Assembly (NCBI GenBank): GCA_000310025.1
Contig: FN648905.1
Span: 422,016 to 486,015 of the forward strand
Length of the DNA: 64,000 nucleotides
Direction of reading: 5' to 3'
Origin: Ectocarpus siliculosus
Lineage: Eukaryota > Sar > Phaeophyceae > Ectocarpales > Ectocarpaceae
Under the pieces are notes generated by a model, which worked only from the letters and a program-made list of their open reading frames with translations, made no database searches and was not told where the DNA came from. Position numbers and translations under genes: made by a program. The first letter of the stretch is position 1; the number at the start of each line of letters is the position of its first letter. Positions 55,502 through 64,000 of the stretch are shown here, piece by piece.

Positions 55502-58500
55502 TTATTTTTTCCGTCGCTTGGGGACCCAGGCCCACACGAACTCCGCTCGGATAGGCTCTTTCCCGGATTCATCTGTAACCGTCACCTGGAAGATAACAAA
55601 AAAAAGAAACAAAATATGCCTTATTGCTTAACACCAGCTGGCATCACTGTTAAAACAATAAGCGCGAGGCAAAAAATAGGCTCAGTATGCCCGTAAGGAT
55701 GCGGGTCTCCGCACAGGGGTGTAAGAGTTTTTCAAAGCTTCACCACTCGTCAACTAGGAAGGCAACACTGCCGAAAAGGGCGGTTTTGGAATTATCTCAT
55801 CGAGGTCTTTCCTCAGACGTGTCGTTTGGCCTTCGCACGCTCCTATATCGTTGCGGAGTAAGAAAGCTTTGAGAAACGCTTACACCCCTGTGCGGAGACC
55901 CGCATCCTTACGGTAATCCCAGTATCCAGTCGGTTTTTCTCCCACTCACTGTTGTAAAGTACTTCAACCCACCCCCTTTGATCTCTGTGGTTTTATCTCG
56001 ACCGGGCAGTCTTTCTTCGAGTATTTTCTTCGGTTTTATGCGTATGAATATTTTCTACAAGGTGTGCCTCCGGAATGGGCTCATCAGAGCGTACTCGTGG
56101 TGGAAGTGTCATCCAAGGCGTGTGAAGGTGAAGCGTGTGCTTGTGTGAATCAGCTACCAGCTGCCATCGGTGACGTTTTCCAAGCTCGAACAGGTCATAC
56201 AGCTGACGTGCTTTCGACTCGAAGAGCCCAGCGAGCTTCATCGAACCAAAAGAGAAGAAATCACAAATCTGCAAACAGTCTTAAAAAAAGGTCAACGCCA
56301 GTCCAGAGGGTGCGCTATCTTACGTCATGCAACCTACGGCACCTGTACATTCGCCTCCCCCTTCTCTTGGTCTCGAACGGCCGTAAGTTGCTCTTCGCTT
56401 AGCTCCGCCACGGCCGTTACATCGCCTGGTGCCGGTTCGCAAAGGCGTGTGTTGCGGTTCGTTTTAAGAGGACATCGCAAGAAAGACGTGGCTTTTATAA
56501 CAACACACGCGCCGTGCGGTAGCCTGGTGAAGTTGATCGCATCAACAACAAAGAGGACATCCAAAGAAGATAATGGCACTGCTAAAAGAAACGCGAAATT
56601 TGCGGCAGCCTTTGTGAACTCGACCGCATCAACAACACAGAGGACATCGCCAAAGAAGGCGCGGCCTTCACTATCATACAAAAAAAAAGCATACCATACC
56701 TTGCGACAGCCTTGTGAAATCGATCGCCATGCTCTTGCACAGGGGCAGCCGGCTGTCGGGCACGCTCATGCCGACCAGGATTCCCGTGGCGGATTCCGCG
56801 GCGAGAGCCATGCCGCACGCGTGCACGCTCCCGATGTGGTTCTGCACCTATCGGACGGGATCGACAAACAAGAAAGTCCGTACGTTCAAGACACCGCGCT
56901 CGTGACCGGTACTTTCTTGGTACAGTAAAATTTCAAATACTTTACTGTACTGAAGTACTCACGAGTATGTTATTGTGGTTAGAATTACATTCTGCAACAG
57001 GTGTTGCCGCTCTTCAGTTGCCGTAACTGGACAACTCACGGATGTGGTTCTGTGCCTACTGAGGGATGGACAAACTAACAGTCCGACGTTCAAGACACCG
57101 CGCTCGTGATTCGTATTTTGTTGGTACAGGGAAAGTATCAATAACGTGTAGTACTTGGTACATGTGTTTTTATGGCAGCACGTGTCGTCGCTCTTCAGCT
57201 GCCATAACTGGACTACTCACGGATGTGGTTCTGCGCCTATTGGGGGATCGAAAAACAGAACATTCCGACGGTGAAGAAGACACCGCTCTCGTGGTCCTTA
57301 TTGGTCTCCTGTTTTGGTTGGCTCTGCTTATTGGTTCACGAGTATTTGGTGGTGGATAAGATTCGATCTTCTTGGCGCGAGACTGTCCGTGTGGGTGTCG
57401 TAGCTCATCAATCGACACGACAGGACAGCTCAGATGCGGTTGTGCAGGTGGGATCGACAAAATCGATTCCGACATAATGGTCACCTCGATCACTATTTAC
57501 ATGGACTGCGGCTACAAGTACAATGCGTGTGCTTCATGCTGTCGCTCTTCGGTTGCCATGACTGGACAGCCCCGAAGCGGTTCTGCATCTGGAATCGAAA
57601 AACAAACGTCGTTGTAAACACCGCGATCGTTGGTGCCATACAGTTACATGTAGCGCCCGCACGTAAGAACCTGGGAGTTACGAAATTGCGGCTCAAGAAA
57701 CGAAAAACTTCAAGAACTTGGTCGTAAGAACAGGGCTCAGTCAAAAAGCCCTACGCGAAAACCTAGATATTGCAGTCGCTGTTCGGGTACCCCATGGACT
57801 AGAGAAGATAAGAAACGAACCTCGGCCAAAATAAGAGATTCTTGAGTGGTGACGCTCACTGTATGAGTTATCGTGGTCTAAAACTCGAAGTTCATGCGAG
57901 AGTGTGCTTAATGGCATTGCTGTTCAGTTGCCATTACCGGACAGCCCCGAAGCAGCTCTGCATCGGGGATCGACAAAAACAATTCCGTCATCGCGAACAC
58001 CGCGATCACTACTACATATTGTTGGCGCCATGGACAACGTTTTTTTTTTTGTGGTTGGAAACAAACTCGTATTTCACGCGCGAGAGTGTGCTTAATGACA
58101 TTGCTGTTCAGTTGCCATGACTGGACAGCATAGATAGACGTGGGGGTGGATGCGCTTCGTTCGGAAGAGCGACATAAGTGGCAGCAAAGCAAGAACAGGC
58201 CACTTCCAACAGCGAGCAGAACCGGCGTGAGATACACCAAGCCACAGTAAAAACTACAGCAACAACAACGACGAGAGGCAATGGCAGCAACGTCACGACC
58301 ATCACCACCACCACCACCAACCTAAACTACACTACTACTCCACCAACAGCAACGGCAACTATTGTACTACTATCCACTGCTGCTGCTACTACAGCAGTAC
58401 TGTAGGAACTGGAGTTTAGTGCCGGTTGAACAGTGCCGTGCCGGTGTTTTCGGCGGGCACGCGCTGAATTTCCATGCCATTCTCAGTAGTATTTTGAATA

Positions 58501-59479
58501 AGTGCCCGCCGGCCCGGTATAGTGCCGGTGATTTTTTCTGGGCACACATCGCCCCTTCACAGGGACCTCTGTTAATACTGAATTTACTGCTGCACAAATG
58601 CTTTAACTTCAGCCCCACTCACTCGTCGGACGTTAACAAAAAAAAAAAACTCACTCGTCGGACGTTGGCAACTTTCACGACGGATCGGTGGGGCGTGAGC
58701 TCCTCCACCCGCACGCCCGCAGTGCCGGCCAGTTTCACCTGAAAGGCAAAAATGCGGGGGGGATGAAAAGCTGTCTGCCACCATCTCCTTTGCCACCGAC
58801 TTGCCCCACGACGGCTTCGTTGCTTTAGCGGAAGGGTTGGGCTTGGATCACTGGAAAAGCTGTCAAAAAAATGTACCATAGTATCTCATTTGTCACCGAA
58901 CCGTCAACCACACGGCTCATTATTGCTTTAGGCGAAGGATTGGGCTTGGACCATTGGCACCACCTGCCCATGCTCATGCAGCTGCATGCGTGGTTTGCTG
59001 ATTTATCATCATGTGTTCCGCGTGGTGCACAGATCTCGCTCTGTGCTCAATACAATAATACCAAACATGATCATGACCATGACGAGATGAGAGAGCATGA
59101 AGTGGAGGTACGGTGACTGCGTCACCTCCCGGCCGCAATTTCGCCGCATTTGGGTTGAAGCCTCGATTCTCGATTCGGCACGATCCATCTGGGTTGTGGA
59201 AAATGCCCATATAACAACACAAGCCCTTTGTCGCCAAAGCCTTTCTAGGGACCTCCCAATAGGTCGTTCAATCACGGTGCATCTTCAACAGCGCTAAAGC
59301 AGGCCTCCAGGACACCGCGAAGGCCGATGGGCCCAATGTGCCGATTCGGACCATAATTAGGCCGACCCTCCATGCACCTGCGAGTTGAACATCAAGCTGA
59401 GTGCCCACGGCTGCAGAGAAGCGGGGAGGTTTCCCTTGATCTTCCCCACCATGGACGCTATCTTGTTCGGGCTCCCCAT
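55502..59479 (-). CDS. Hotdog-fold protein, DUF4442 type (thioesterase-like), 5 exons
   Basis: Exons on the minus strand: 59479-59378, 58738-58655, 56847-56700, 56425-56343 and 55585-55502 (TAA at 55504-55502). All borders are AG/GT and the total is 501 nt, 166 residues plus stop. It begins MGSPNKIASM. Core motifs: LAGTAGVRVEELTP (37-50), VQNHIGSVHACGMALAAESA (63-82), PLCKSMAIDF (about 97-106), GDVTAVAEL (112-120), VTVTDESGKEP (140-150) and WAWVPK (157-162). The NH-GSVHA-E pattern and closing beta strand fit the hotdog fold of DUF4442 proteins, related to PaaI-type acyl-CoA thioesterases; the Glu at 80 sits where such enzymes have their acidic catalytic residue. Substrate and location are unknown, and no clear signal peptide is seen. 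The start is the first in-frame ATG after an upstream stop. Exon 3 could instead begin six bases later, after GTGCAG. Confidence 0.88.
55691..55913. mobile_element. MITE-P copy in hotdog gene intron 4
   Basis: This 223-bp element has near-perfect inverted repeats of about 48 bp starting CCGTAAGGATGCGGGTCTCC and containing CGCACAGGGGTGTAAG. The centre GCCGAAAAGGGCGGTTTTGG is an inverted match to 35850-35880. TA follows the right end, but the left flank is GC, so the target duplication is not conserved. It does not touch the splice sites of intron 4 (55586-56342). Confidence 0.88.
56426..56699 (-). repeat. Hotdog gene intron 3: tandem units copying the end of exon 3
   Basis: On the minus strand, units starting at 56727 (true exon), 56627 and 56540 begin GCGATCGATTTCACAAGGCT, GCGGTCGAGTTCACAAAGG and GCGATCAACTTCACCAGGCT. 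Each ends in a GATGTCCTCTNTGTTGTTGAT-like block. The repeated segment thus spans the last 28 bases of exon 3, the donor and the first part of the intron. Only the first unit keeps a GTATGG donor; the others have lost it. Confidence 0.8.
57680..57870 (+). repeat. Repeat R5, copy 1
   Basis: This shares GAAGAACTTGG / CAAGAACTTGG, CAGTCAA, GGTACCCCATG / GGATACCCCATG, CGGCCAAAA and a TCAAG(C/T)GGT end block with 60735-60905, in the same orientation. It is unclassified. Confidence 0.6.
58404..58569 (+). mobile_element. MITE-G copy 1 (degenerate left end)
   Basis: It matches the reverse complement of 63001-63171 through GTGCCGGTTGAA, GTGTTTTCGGCGGGCAC and AATTTCCATGCCATT. The right end is ACAGGGACCTC; the left inverted repeat has decayed. 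Confidence 0.75.
58612..58667. repeat. Small duplication at the exon 2 donor
   Basis: The block CTCACTCGTCGGACGTT occurs at about 58618-58634 and 58650-58666. The right copy holds the end of exon 2 with its GTGAGT donor. An A-run separates the two. Confidence 0.75.
58739..59377 (-). other. Hotdog gene intron 1, with a tandem duplication
   Basis: Units at about 58766-58855 and 58856-58962 (plus strand) share AAAAGCTGTC, GAAGGGTTGGGCTTGGA / GAAGGATTGGGCTTGGA and intervening blocks. The rest holds nothing recognised. Confidence 0.7.
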
Positions 59480-60225
59480 GACCTCCTCCCTTGCCACTAT
59501 ATCTCCCTCTTGCTGGCCCTCCCCCTCTCTATCTCCGCGTCTCCCTGTGGTTGCAACGAACAGGATGTTGAAAGTGGAAACTCTCCGCGTTTTGCTTCAA
59601 CAATCAACCACGTCCAAAGACGACCCCGCCGCTCACACAGCGCAGCGCGAACTGGGAGGAACTACCGTGGACGCCTCAGGGATCTTGCAGGCTCGCTTTG
59701 CATGCAGTGACAACCTTCCCTTCTTTCTCGGCACGGTGCTGCAGCTTTGTCTGTCTTCTGCTGTGTTCTTTCAGACGATGGCAGACGAAGGGGAGACGTG
59801 GGTGCAAGTGCCCCCCCCCCTATACCCATAGATTTTCTTCATACACAAACGGGCGTCCTCTCTCGATCTCTCGACACAGCACCGCCGATTTAGATCCATC
59901 GCAGCACGGATGGACCTCCCTCTCTCGCTGCCTGCAGTGTGTACTGCAATGTAAGGTTACAAATGATCTCTACAACGAGCAGGAGGGAAGGGACGGAAAA
60001 GAGAAATCCTCTTGAGGGAAGGGACGGAAAAGAGAAATCCTCTTGAGGATCTTGGCAGAGCCAGATCTATCCGCGTCCAGAAAGTACCGTCTACTTCCCG
60101 AGAGCGTGAGATTTCCCGTCTCCTCTCCCTTGTTGCCAAGGAGAGAGGAACGCCGGAAAATCCGACATCGAACAAGCAAGCCACAGACAGGGCGGCGGGT
60201 TTTATGTGTGTGTTTTCGTCCTATT
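59480..60225. other. Upstream of the hotdog gene
   Basis: This should hold the hotdog promoter (minus strand), but no core element can be named. A 31-bp tandem duplication (GGGAAGGGACGGAAAAGAGA unit) lies at about 59985-60050. Confidence 0.5.
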
Positions 60226-60400
60226 ATGGCGACAGTCCCCCCATTTTTCGTGATGAGACGTGTACTACACTTTTCAGTGTAGTTTTTCGTACAACTACAA
60301 CCATCCATGGTCACACAGGAGGGAGTAAACACCAGGCAGGGCCCTTTTTTTATTACTTTCGTGCCCCATCTTCCCCCTGCGGTGCGCGCTTGTAGTAAAA
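60226..60400 (-). mobile_element. SINE-T, 3' part only
   Basis: The plus-strand sequence TATGGCGACAGTCCCCCCAT through CACACAGGAGG and GTGCCCCATCTTCCCCCTGC matches the SINE-T body. Head and middle are missing. It is preceded by GTTTTCGTCCTAT, like the 37.5-kb copy. Confidence 0.75.
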
Positions 60401-61469
60401 TAAAAAAAAGGTGAACGCCGACAAATAGCTCCGACCCTGCTGGCTGATGGCATCGATCGCCCGCCGGTCAGGATATTTCGGCCAATCAGAACTCAGTGGC
60501 GTCGCCGGTGTTGACCAATAAGAAAATCAACCGCTCACCCGCAGAAGAACGAGCTTTGTTTTCCTTTGAACTTTGTATTTCGTCAGGGCCGCTGGGGTTG
60601 TGGTCATAAACACATCCTAATGTCAAGCTTCCGCGGTTGGGAAGGTTGCTGCTGCAAGGCAAGGGTGGGCAACGAGGTGCATCAACCGCAACAACAGAAC
60701 GCGTAAAAACATACCACCCAAACACTTGAGCCCCACTAAATCCAAAATCGAAGAACTTGGCCGCAAGAAAGAACAGGTGCTCAGTCAAGACGCCTGCACT
60801 AAAACCTATTTATAGTCGCCAGGGGGATACCCCATGCAGAAGACAATACGAAACCAGCGTCGGCCAAAACTAAGAGGTCCTCAAGCGGTAGCGCGTTCTG
60901 TAGGGTGGTGGAGTGCCAGCTCTTACTCTAGTTTTTCCTCCAAGGCCTCCCGGCCTACTGTCCGTTGTGTGACACACCCGTCTGTGTGACTGCCGGTCCG
61001 GTGAGATACAGACAGCAGCAGACGACAAAAATTACGCATTCAACTATCGACAACCACGGTAGGTAATAGTGCATTCGGGCCGAGACAAAAACACTTAAAA
61101 ACATTGCAATCATGCACGGGCATATGCAACACTCGTTGGTGTTCCAAACAATACTGAACAACGACGAGTCAGTCACACGGACATTGCGTGTTGACAACAA
61201 GTTCATCACATGGGCATGCGTGTTGGTTGTCCAAAAATGTTTTTATCACCGGTGCCGTCGATATCGTCTAACCGAACGAGGCAACATACTCCTGTACAAA
61301 AAAACAAAAAACCTCTTCCACGGTCTTCTTTCGAGGCGGAAAAACAGCAAATGTCTATTCAAACGGCAACAAAGACTAGCCCCAAACACACACAACAAAA
61401 CACCCATTCATCTAAATAAATTGAGAATATCAAGAGTCCCACCATACAGGCGTGCTTAAGTTTTGCACG
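60401..61469. other. Mostly unassigned, with R5 copy 2
   Basis: R5 copy 2 lies at about 60735-60905. The remaining open frames (for example 60486-60788 minus) show no motif or splice logic. Confidence 0.45.
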
Positions 61470-61590
61470 CCTTAGTGGCTGGTAGACCACAGACCACGCG
61501 CCCTGAGGAGCATTTTCCCCACAGGACCGATCACCGATGGCCAATCGTTCCTTCCTACACGCTGTCAAAGGTGACTCAAAAACACGTTGC
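61470..61590 (-). mobile_element. LINE-B 3' tail copy
   Basis: The reverse complement reads TTTTTGAGTCACCTTTG, GTAGGAAGGAACGATTGGCC and ATCGGTGATCGGTC, as at 13510-13575, then GGCGTGCAAAAC as at 13620. It is a 5'-truncated piece about 115 bp long. Confidence 0.85.
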
Positions 61591-61711
61591 CTTTAGCCTA
61601 TCTATCCTATCGATGTTATCTCCTGCCTGCCTTTTCAGGCCACCATCAAACGAGGGCAGGGCGGACAAAAACCACAGACACAAAACAGAAACCAAGCAGT
61701 CTTCTAATCCA

Positions 61712-61936
61712 CCGCAGGTTGCGTGATATATCACACCCCCTTTTGTAACGATTTTCGAAGCTCGATATCTCGACAGCACAAAACATTGGCGGTGCCGAAA
61801 ATGGCGGGAGGCGTTGGAACCTTCTTGTCGAGAGCTTTTCGAAAACGTATACTTCAATTTCGGCATCCTCTTCGTCGTGGAGTAATCGAGCTCCGAAAAT
61901 CGGTCCAGGGGGTGTGATATCTTATGCAACCCACGG
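61712..61936. mobile_element. MITE-P copy
   Basis: This 225-bp element has inverted ends CCGCAGGTTGCGTGATATAT and CCGTGGGTTGCATAAGATAT, each followed by CACACCCCC and later GATTTTCG(A/G)AGCTCGAT. The centre contains GTCGAGAGCTTTTCGA. The right flank is TA and the left is CA. Confidence 0.82.
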
Positions 61937-62047
61937 TACACCCTTCGTGTTCTCCCGTCATGATATGGAGCAACCGCATCCCGCCGTCTTTGGAGGTTTA
62001 GATGTCATTCCTTGCTCCGACTCGGTTGCCTGAAAAGAAAAAAAGAT

Positions 62048-62160
62048 GCGACAAAAAACAAATTGGGCGGGACAGTTAAAAGAAAAAAATTGAACAAAAA
62101 ACATTGGGCAGTACCGTTAAAAAAGAAGATACAACAAAAAGCATCGGGCGGGACCGCTAC
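62048..62160 (+). repeat. Short tandem repeat, about 42 bp unit, three copies
   Basis: Units contain ACAAAAAACAAATTGGGCGG, ACAAAAAACATTGGGCAG and ACAAAAAGCATCGGGCGG, separated by AGTTAAAAG-like A-rich spacers. Confidence 0.75.
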
Positions 62161-62237
62161 CCACAGGGGAGATATTGCTGCATGCTCTGCTTGGGAAATC
62201 GTAGAAACCACATGCTCCGCTAACGCTAAATTCATTG

Positions 62238-62395
62238 CCAGCGTATCCTACATGTAGATAGACCCTCATCTAGGATAGAGATGGATTCGTTTGTGTTATG
62301 CTTACAAGAAAACATTGCTAACTTATCCTACAGGAAGCTAGACCCCCATCTATGGACAGAGATTGATTAGTTGTGCTATGTCAACAAGAAAACAA
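62238..62395 (+). repeat. Tandem duplication, about 90 bp unit
   Basis: Two units share TATCCTACA, TAGACCC(T/C)CATCTA and ACAAGAAAACA blocks, starting near 62245 and 62325. Confidence 0.7.
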
Positions 62396-62624
62396 AGACG
62401 AAGCGAAAAAGACTTGCTACACCCGGCGCAGGGAGAACATTTGGAGTAGGCAAGGCAAATAAACCATTCGAAGTACTATATACACATCAGCGTGTATGGT
62501 CGATGGTTTTCGTGCAAGAGGAAAAACGGAAAGCAACAACCAAAGCAGCGGCGGCGGGGGGGGGGCTACACAAAATCAGTCATTGCCGCTCAGCACTCGT
62601 TGGTGTCATGGTGGGACGCGGGTA
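62396..62624. other. Unassigned stretch
   Basis: No supported gene or repeat is seen. A G-run (GCGGCGGCGGGGGGGGGG) lies at about 62551-62568. Confidence 0.4.
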
Positions 62625-62780
62625 TGTATGTTTTGCATGCCTTAGCTGTTCGACCGTTGGTCACGGGTCCTCGAGAGGACAGAGCGTGCGGGGGGGGAAG
62701 GCGTGCTGTTCATGTTTTGCATACCTTACTTGTAGCGGTTAGACCATTGGCAATGCGTCCTCGAGAGGACCGCGGGGGGG
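62625..62780 (-). mobile_element. Two LINE-B tail fragments in tandem
   Basis: The reverse complement of 62628-62690 reads GTCCTCTCGAGGAC then CAGCTAAGGCATGCAAAACA. That of 62722-62775 reads GTCCTCTCGAGGAC then AATGGTCTAACCGC and GGTATGCAAAACAT. Both match 13583-13632 at the end of LINE-B. G-runs flank them. Confidence 0.78.
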
Positions 62781-63000
62781 GGCGGGGAGAGAAGAAGAGG
62801 GACGTCCAGAATGGAACGCCGAGTACAGCAGTAGAGTGGTCCCTCTACATTGAAATACCCTACTTGTAGGTTGCAAACAGCCACCACATCCCATTGGACA
62901 GAATTTCTTAAGCTTGGCTAAAGCCACCACCAAGAAGACACCGAAATCAAACGCAGAGGGGTGTGGTATCTTGCGTCAAATTTGGAATAGAGACTACAGT
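62781..63000. other. Unassigned spacer
   Basis: The piece GTGTGGTATCTTGCGTCA near 62961 resembles one end of MITE-P. No other feature was recognised. Confidence 0.4.
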
Positions 63001-63171
63001 GGGGGTCCCTGTTTTTGGCCGGTGCGTGCCCAGAATGTTCACCGGCGCTATGCCGGACCGGCACTACTCAAAGTACTGACAATGGCATGGAAATTCAGTG
63101 TGTGCCCGCCGAAAACACCTGCACTACACCGGCCATTGGCACTATTCAACCGGCACTGAACAGGGACCCCC
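63001..63171 (-). mobile_element. MITE-G copy 2 with intact ends
   Basis: This 171-bp element starts GGGGGTCCCTGTT and ends AACAGGGACCCCC apart from one base, giving 13-bp inverted repeats. Repeated GTGCCGG/CCGGCAC motifs lie inside. No target duplication is evident in the flanks. Confidence 0.78.
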
Positions 63172-63259
63172 TCCGTGATACGTTTTCGGAAAGGTGTCGA
63201 AGAGACGGATAAAACGCCGTGCCGCCTTCGAGACCGTCTCTCCTTTCGAAGCGGAGTAA

Positions 63260-63486
63260 CCGTATGTGACACAAGATAACACACACCCTGGACCAATTTT
63301 CAAAGCTCGATTACGGCACGACGAAGAGGATGCATAAACGAAATGGTACTTTTTCGGAAAGCTCTCGACCAGACGGCTTCAACGCCCCCGTTTTCGGCGC
63401 TGTGTGTGACTCTCTCTCTGCTGTTGAGAATTCGGGATTTGAACATCGGTTCAGGGGGTGTGCTATCTATCATGTGTCATTTACGG
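63260..63486. mobile_element. MITE-P copy with TAA flanks
   Basis: This 227-bp element starts CCGTATGTGACACAAGATA and ends with the inverted form of CCGTAAATGACACATGATA. TAA stands on both sides, a possible 3-bp target duplication of the kind made by PIF/Harbinger elements. The inner block GGAAAGCTCTCGACCAGA matches 35834-35850. Confidence 0.82.
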
Positions 63487-64000
63487 TAATCGAGCTTTGA
63501 AACATCGGTGTGGTATCCCACGTCATGCGGCCTTCGATAGTGCCAACAAGCGCTTAAAAACCGCGTTGTGTTGAGGGCCTTCCCACGACATACCCCAAGA
63601 GGGGGAGAGGTGCCGTCCCCCCCTAGGGCGACTTTAAAAGCTCGATTTCAAGGGTGTGTGGAAATCGCCCGGCACGTCAACAGAAATCCCTCGACGATAC
63701 GTTTCAAACCACCATCATCGTATCATCGTAGGTGTTGACGCGATCTTGGTCGTTCGTCAAGAAATCGAGCTTTGAAAATAGGTCTGGCGGGGGGGGGCAT
63801 CTCTCCGTCACTTGCGGTTGGTTTCCAAGACGAACAGGCGGCAGCGTCGAAAGGACCCCAGCGCGGCAAAAAGGAACTACCGTACTGTGTTGCGCAGTTT
63901 TCTGTTTTGTAAAAAAAAAGAGTCTTTCGCAAGGGTGCACAAAAAAAAATTTCCGACACCTAACCCCCAAAACTTTTTTTTGGGGCCCTCCGGGGGGGGG
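63487..64000. other. Degenerate MITE-P pieces and G-runs
   Basis: Blocks ATCGAGCTTTGAAA, GGTGTGGTATCCCACGTCATGC and AAAGCTCGATTTCA are typical of MITE-P ends but no complete pair of ends can be set. G-runs lie at about 63790-63797 and at the very end of the window. No gene was recognised. Confidence 0.5.

Larger units (their letters stand above)
56848..58654 (-). repeat. Hotdog gene intron 2: tandem units copying the acceptor of exon 3
   Basis: About six degenerate units of about 190 bp lie head to tail. The marker GATGTGGTTCTGC-like block (the plus-strand image of the splice acceptor and first bases of exon 3, true copy at 56833) recurs at 57041, 57232, 57433, 57574, 57949 and, truncated, near 58130. 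Each unit also carries GTCGCTCTTC(A/G)GTTGCCAT and ACACCGCGCTCGTG-like blocks. Within the intron also lie repeat R5 (57680-57870), a short trinucleotide-rich tract (58258-58400) and a MITE-G copy (58404-58569). Confidence 0.8.

Noticed and set aside
53176..55554. Long plus-strand frames (up to 229 codons)
   Set aside because: They are antisense to the LINE-A reverse transcriptase and arise from its GC-rich codons.
56170..56928. 252-codon open frame on the plus strand
   Set aside because: It lies antisense to exons 3 and 4 of the hotdog gene and their tandem duplicates. The minus strand has conserved motifs and correct splice sites, so this frame is a shadow.

Overview
This is nuclear DNA of a repeat-rich eukaryote. 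The genes are split into short exons (83-237 nt) by GT-AG introns of 0.24 to 4.2 kb. Several donors read GTGCGT, GTACGT or GTGAGT. Repeats and decayed transposable elements fill most of the rest. Exon and intron sizes, the donor style, G-rich low-complexity protein ends and the mix of LINEs, a tRNA-derived SINE and small inverted-repeat transposons fit a brown alga or a related stramenopile. That assignment is inference; no marker gene fixes the taxon.

Two protein-coding genes can be read with confidence, both on the minus strand and both assembled here from exons by splice sites and family conservation. (1) At 2566-10727, the first five exons of a STE20-family protein kinase of the OSR1/SPAK/Fray (GCK-VI) type; its last exons lie beyond the left edge of the window. 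(2) At 55502-59479, an apparently complete five-exon gene for a 166-residue hotdog-fold protein of the DUF4442 type (thioesterase-like). Three of its four introns are built partly of tandem duplications, and in two of them the repeated unit copies an exon edge together with its splice site.

The rest, left to right: the kinase introns with repeat pieces; a frameshifted LINE (LINE-B, 11.7-13.6 kb) with tail-only copies at 61.5 and 62.6-62.8 kb; repeat families R2, R3 and R1 (14.3-19.6 kb); a possible retroelement endonuclease remnant (20.6-21.2 kb); duplicated and low-complexity DNA to 34 kb; a tRNA-derived SINE carrying a MITE (35.5-36.1 kb); a nested pile of four repeats (37.4-40.9 kb) in which a hAT-like element sits in a SINE, which sits in repeat R1; GC-rich coding-like islands (43.6-44.2 and 50.3-51.1 kb); an inverted R3 copy (44.6-45.8 kb); a 108-bp two-type satellite (51.2-52.7 kb); LINE-A (52.7-55.3 kb); the hotdog gene; and a right end rich in small inverted-repeat elements (61.7-64.0 kb).

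No rRNA, intact tRNA, CRISPR, bacterial operon or viral gene was recognised. Many 60-220 codon open frames have no splice logic or family signature and are treated as chance.
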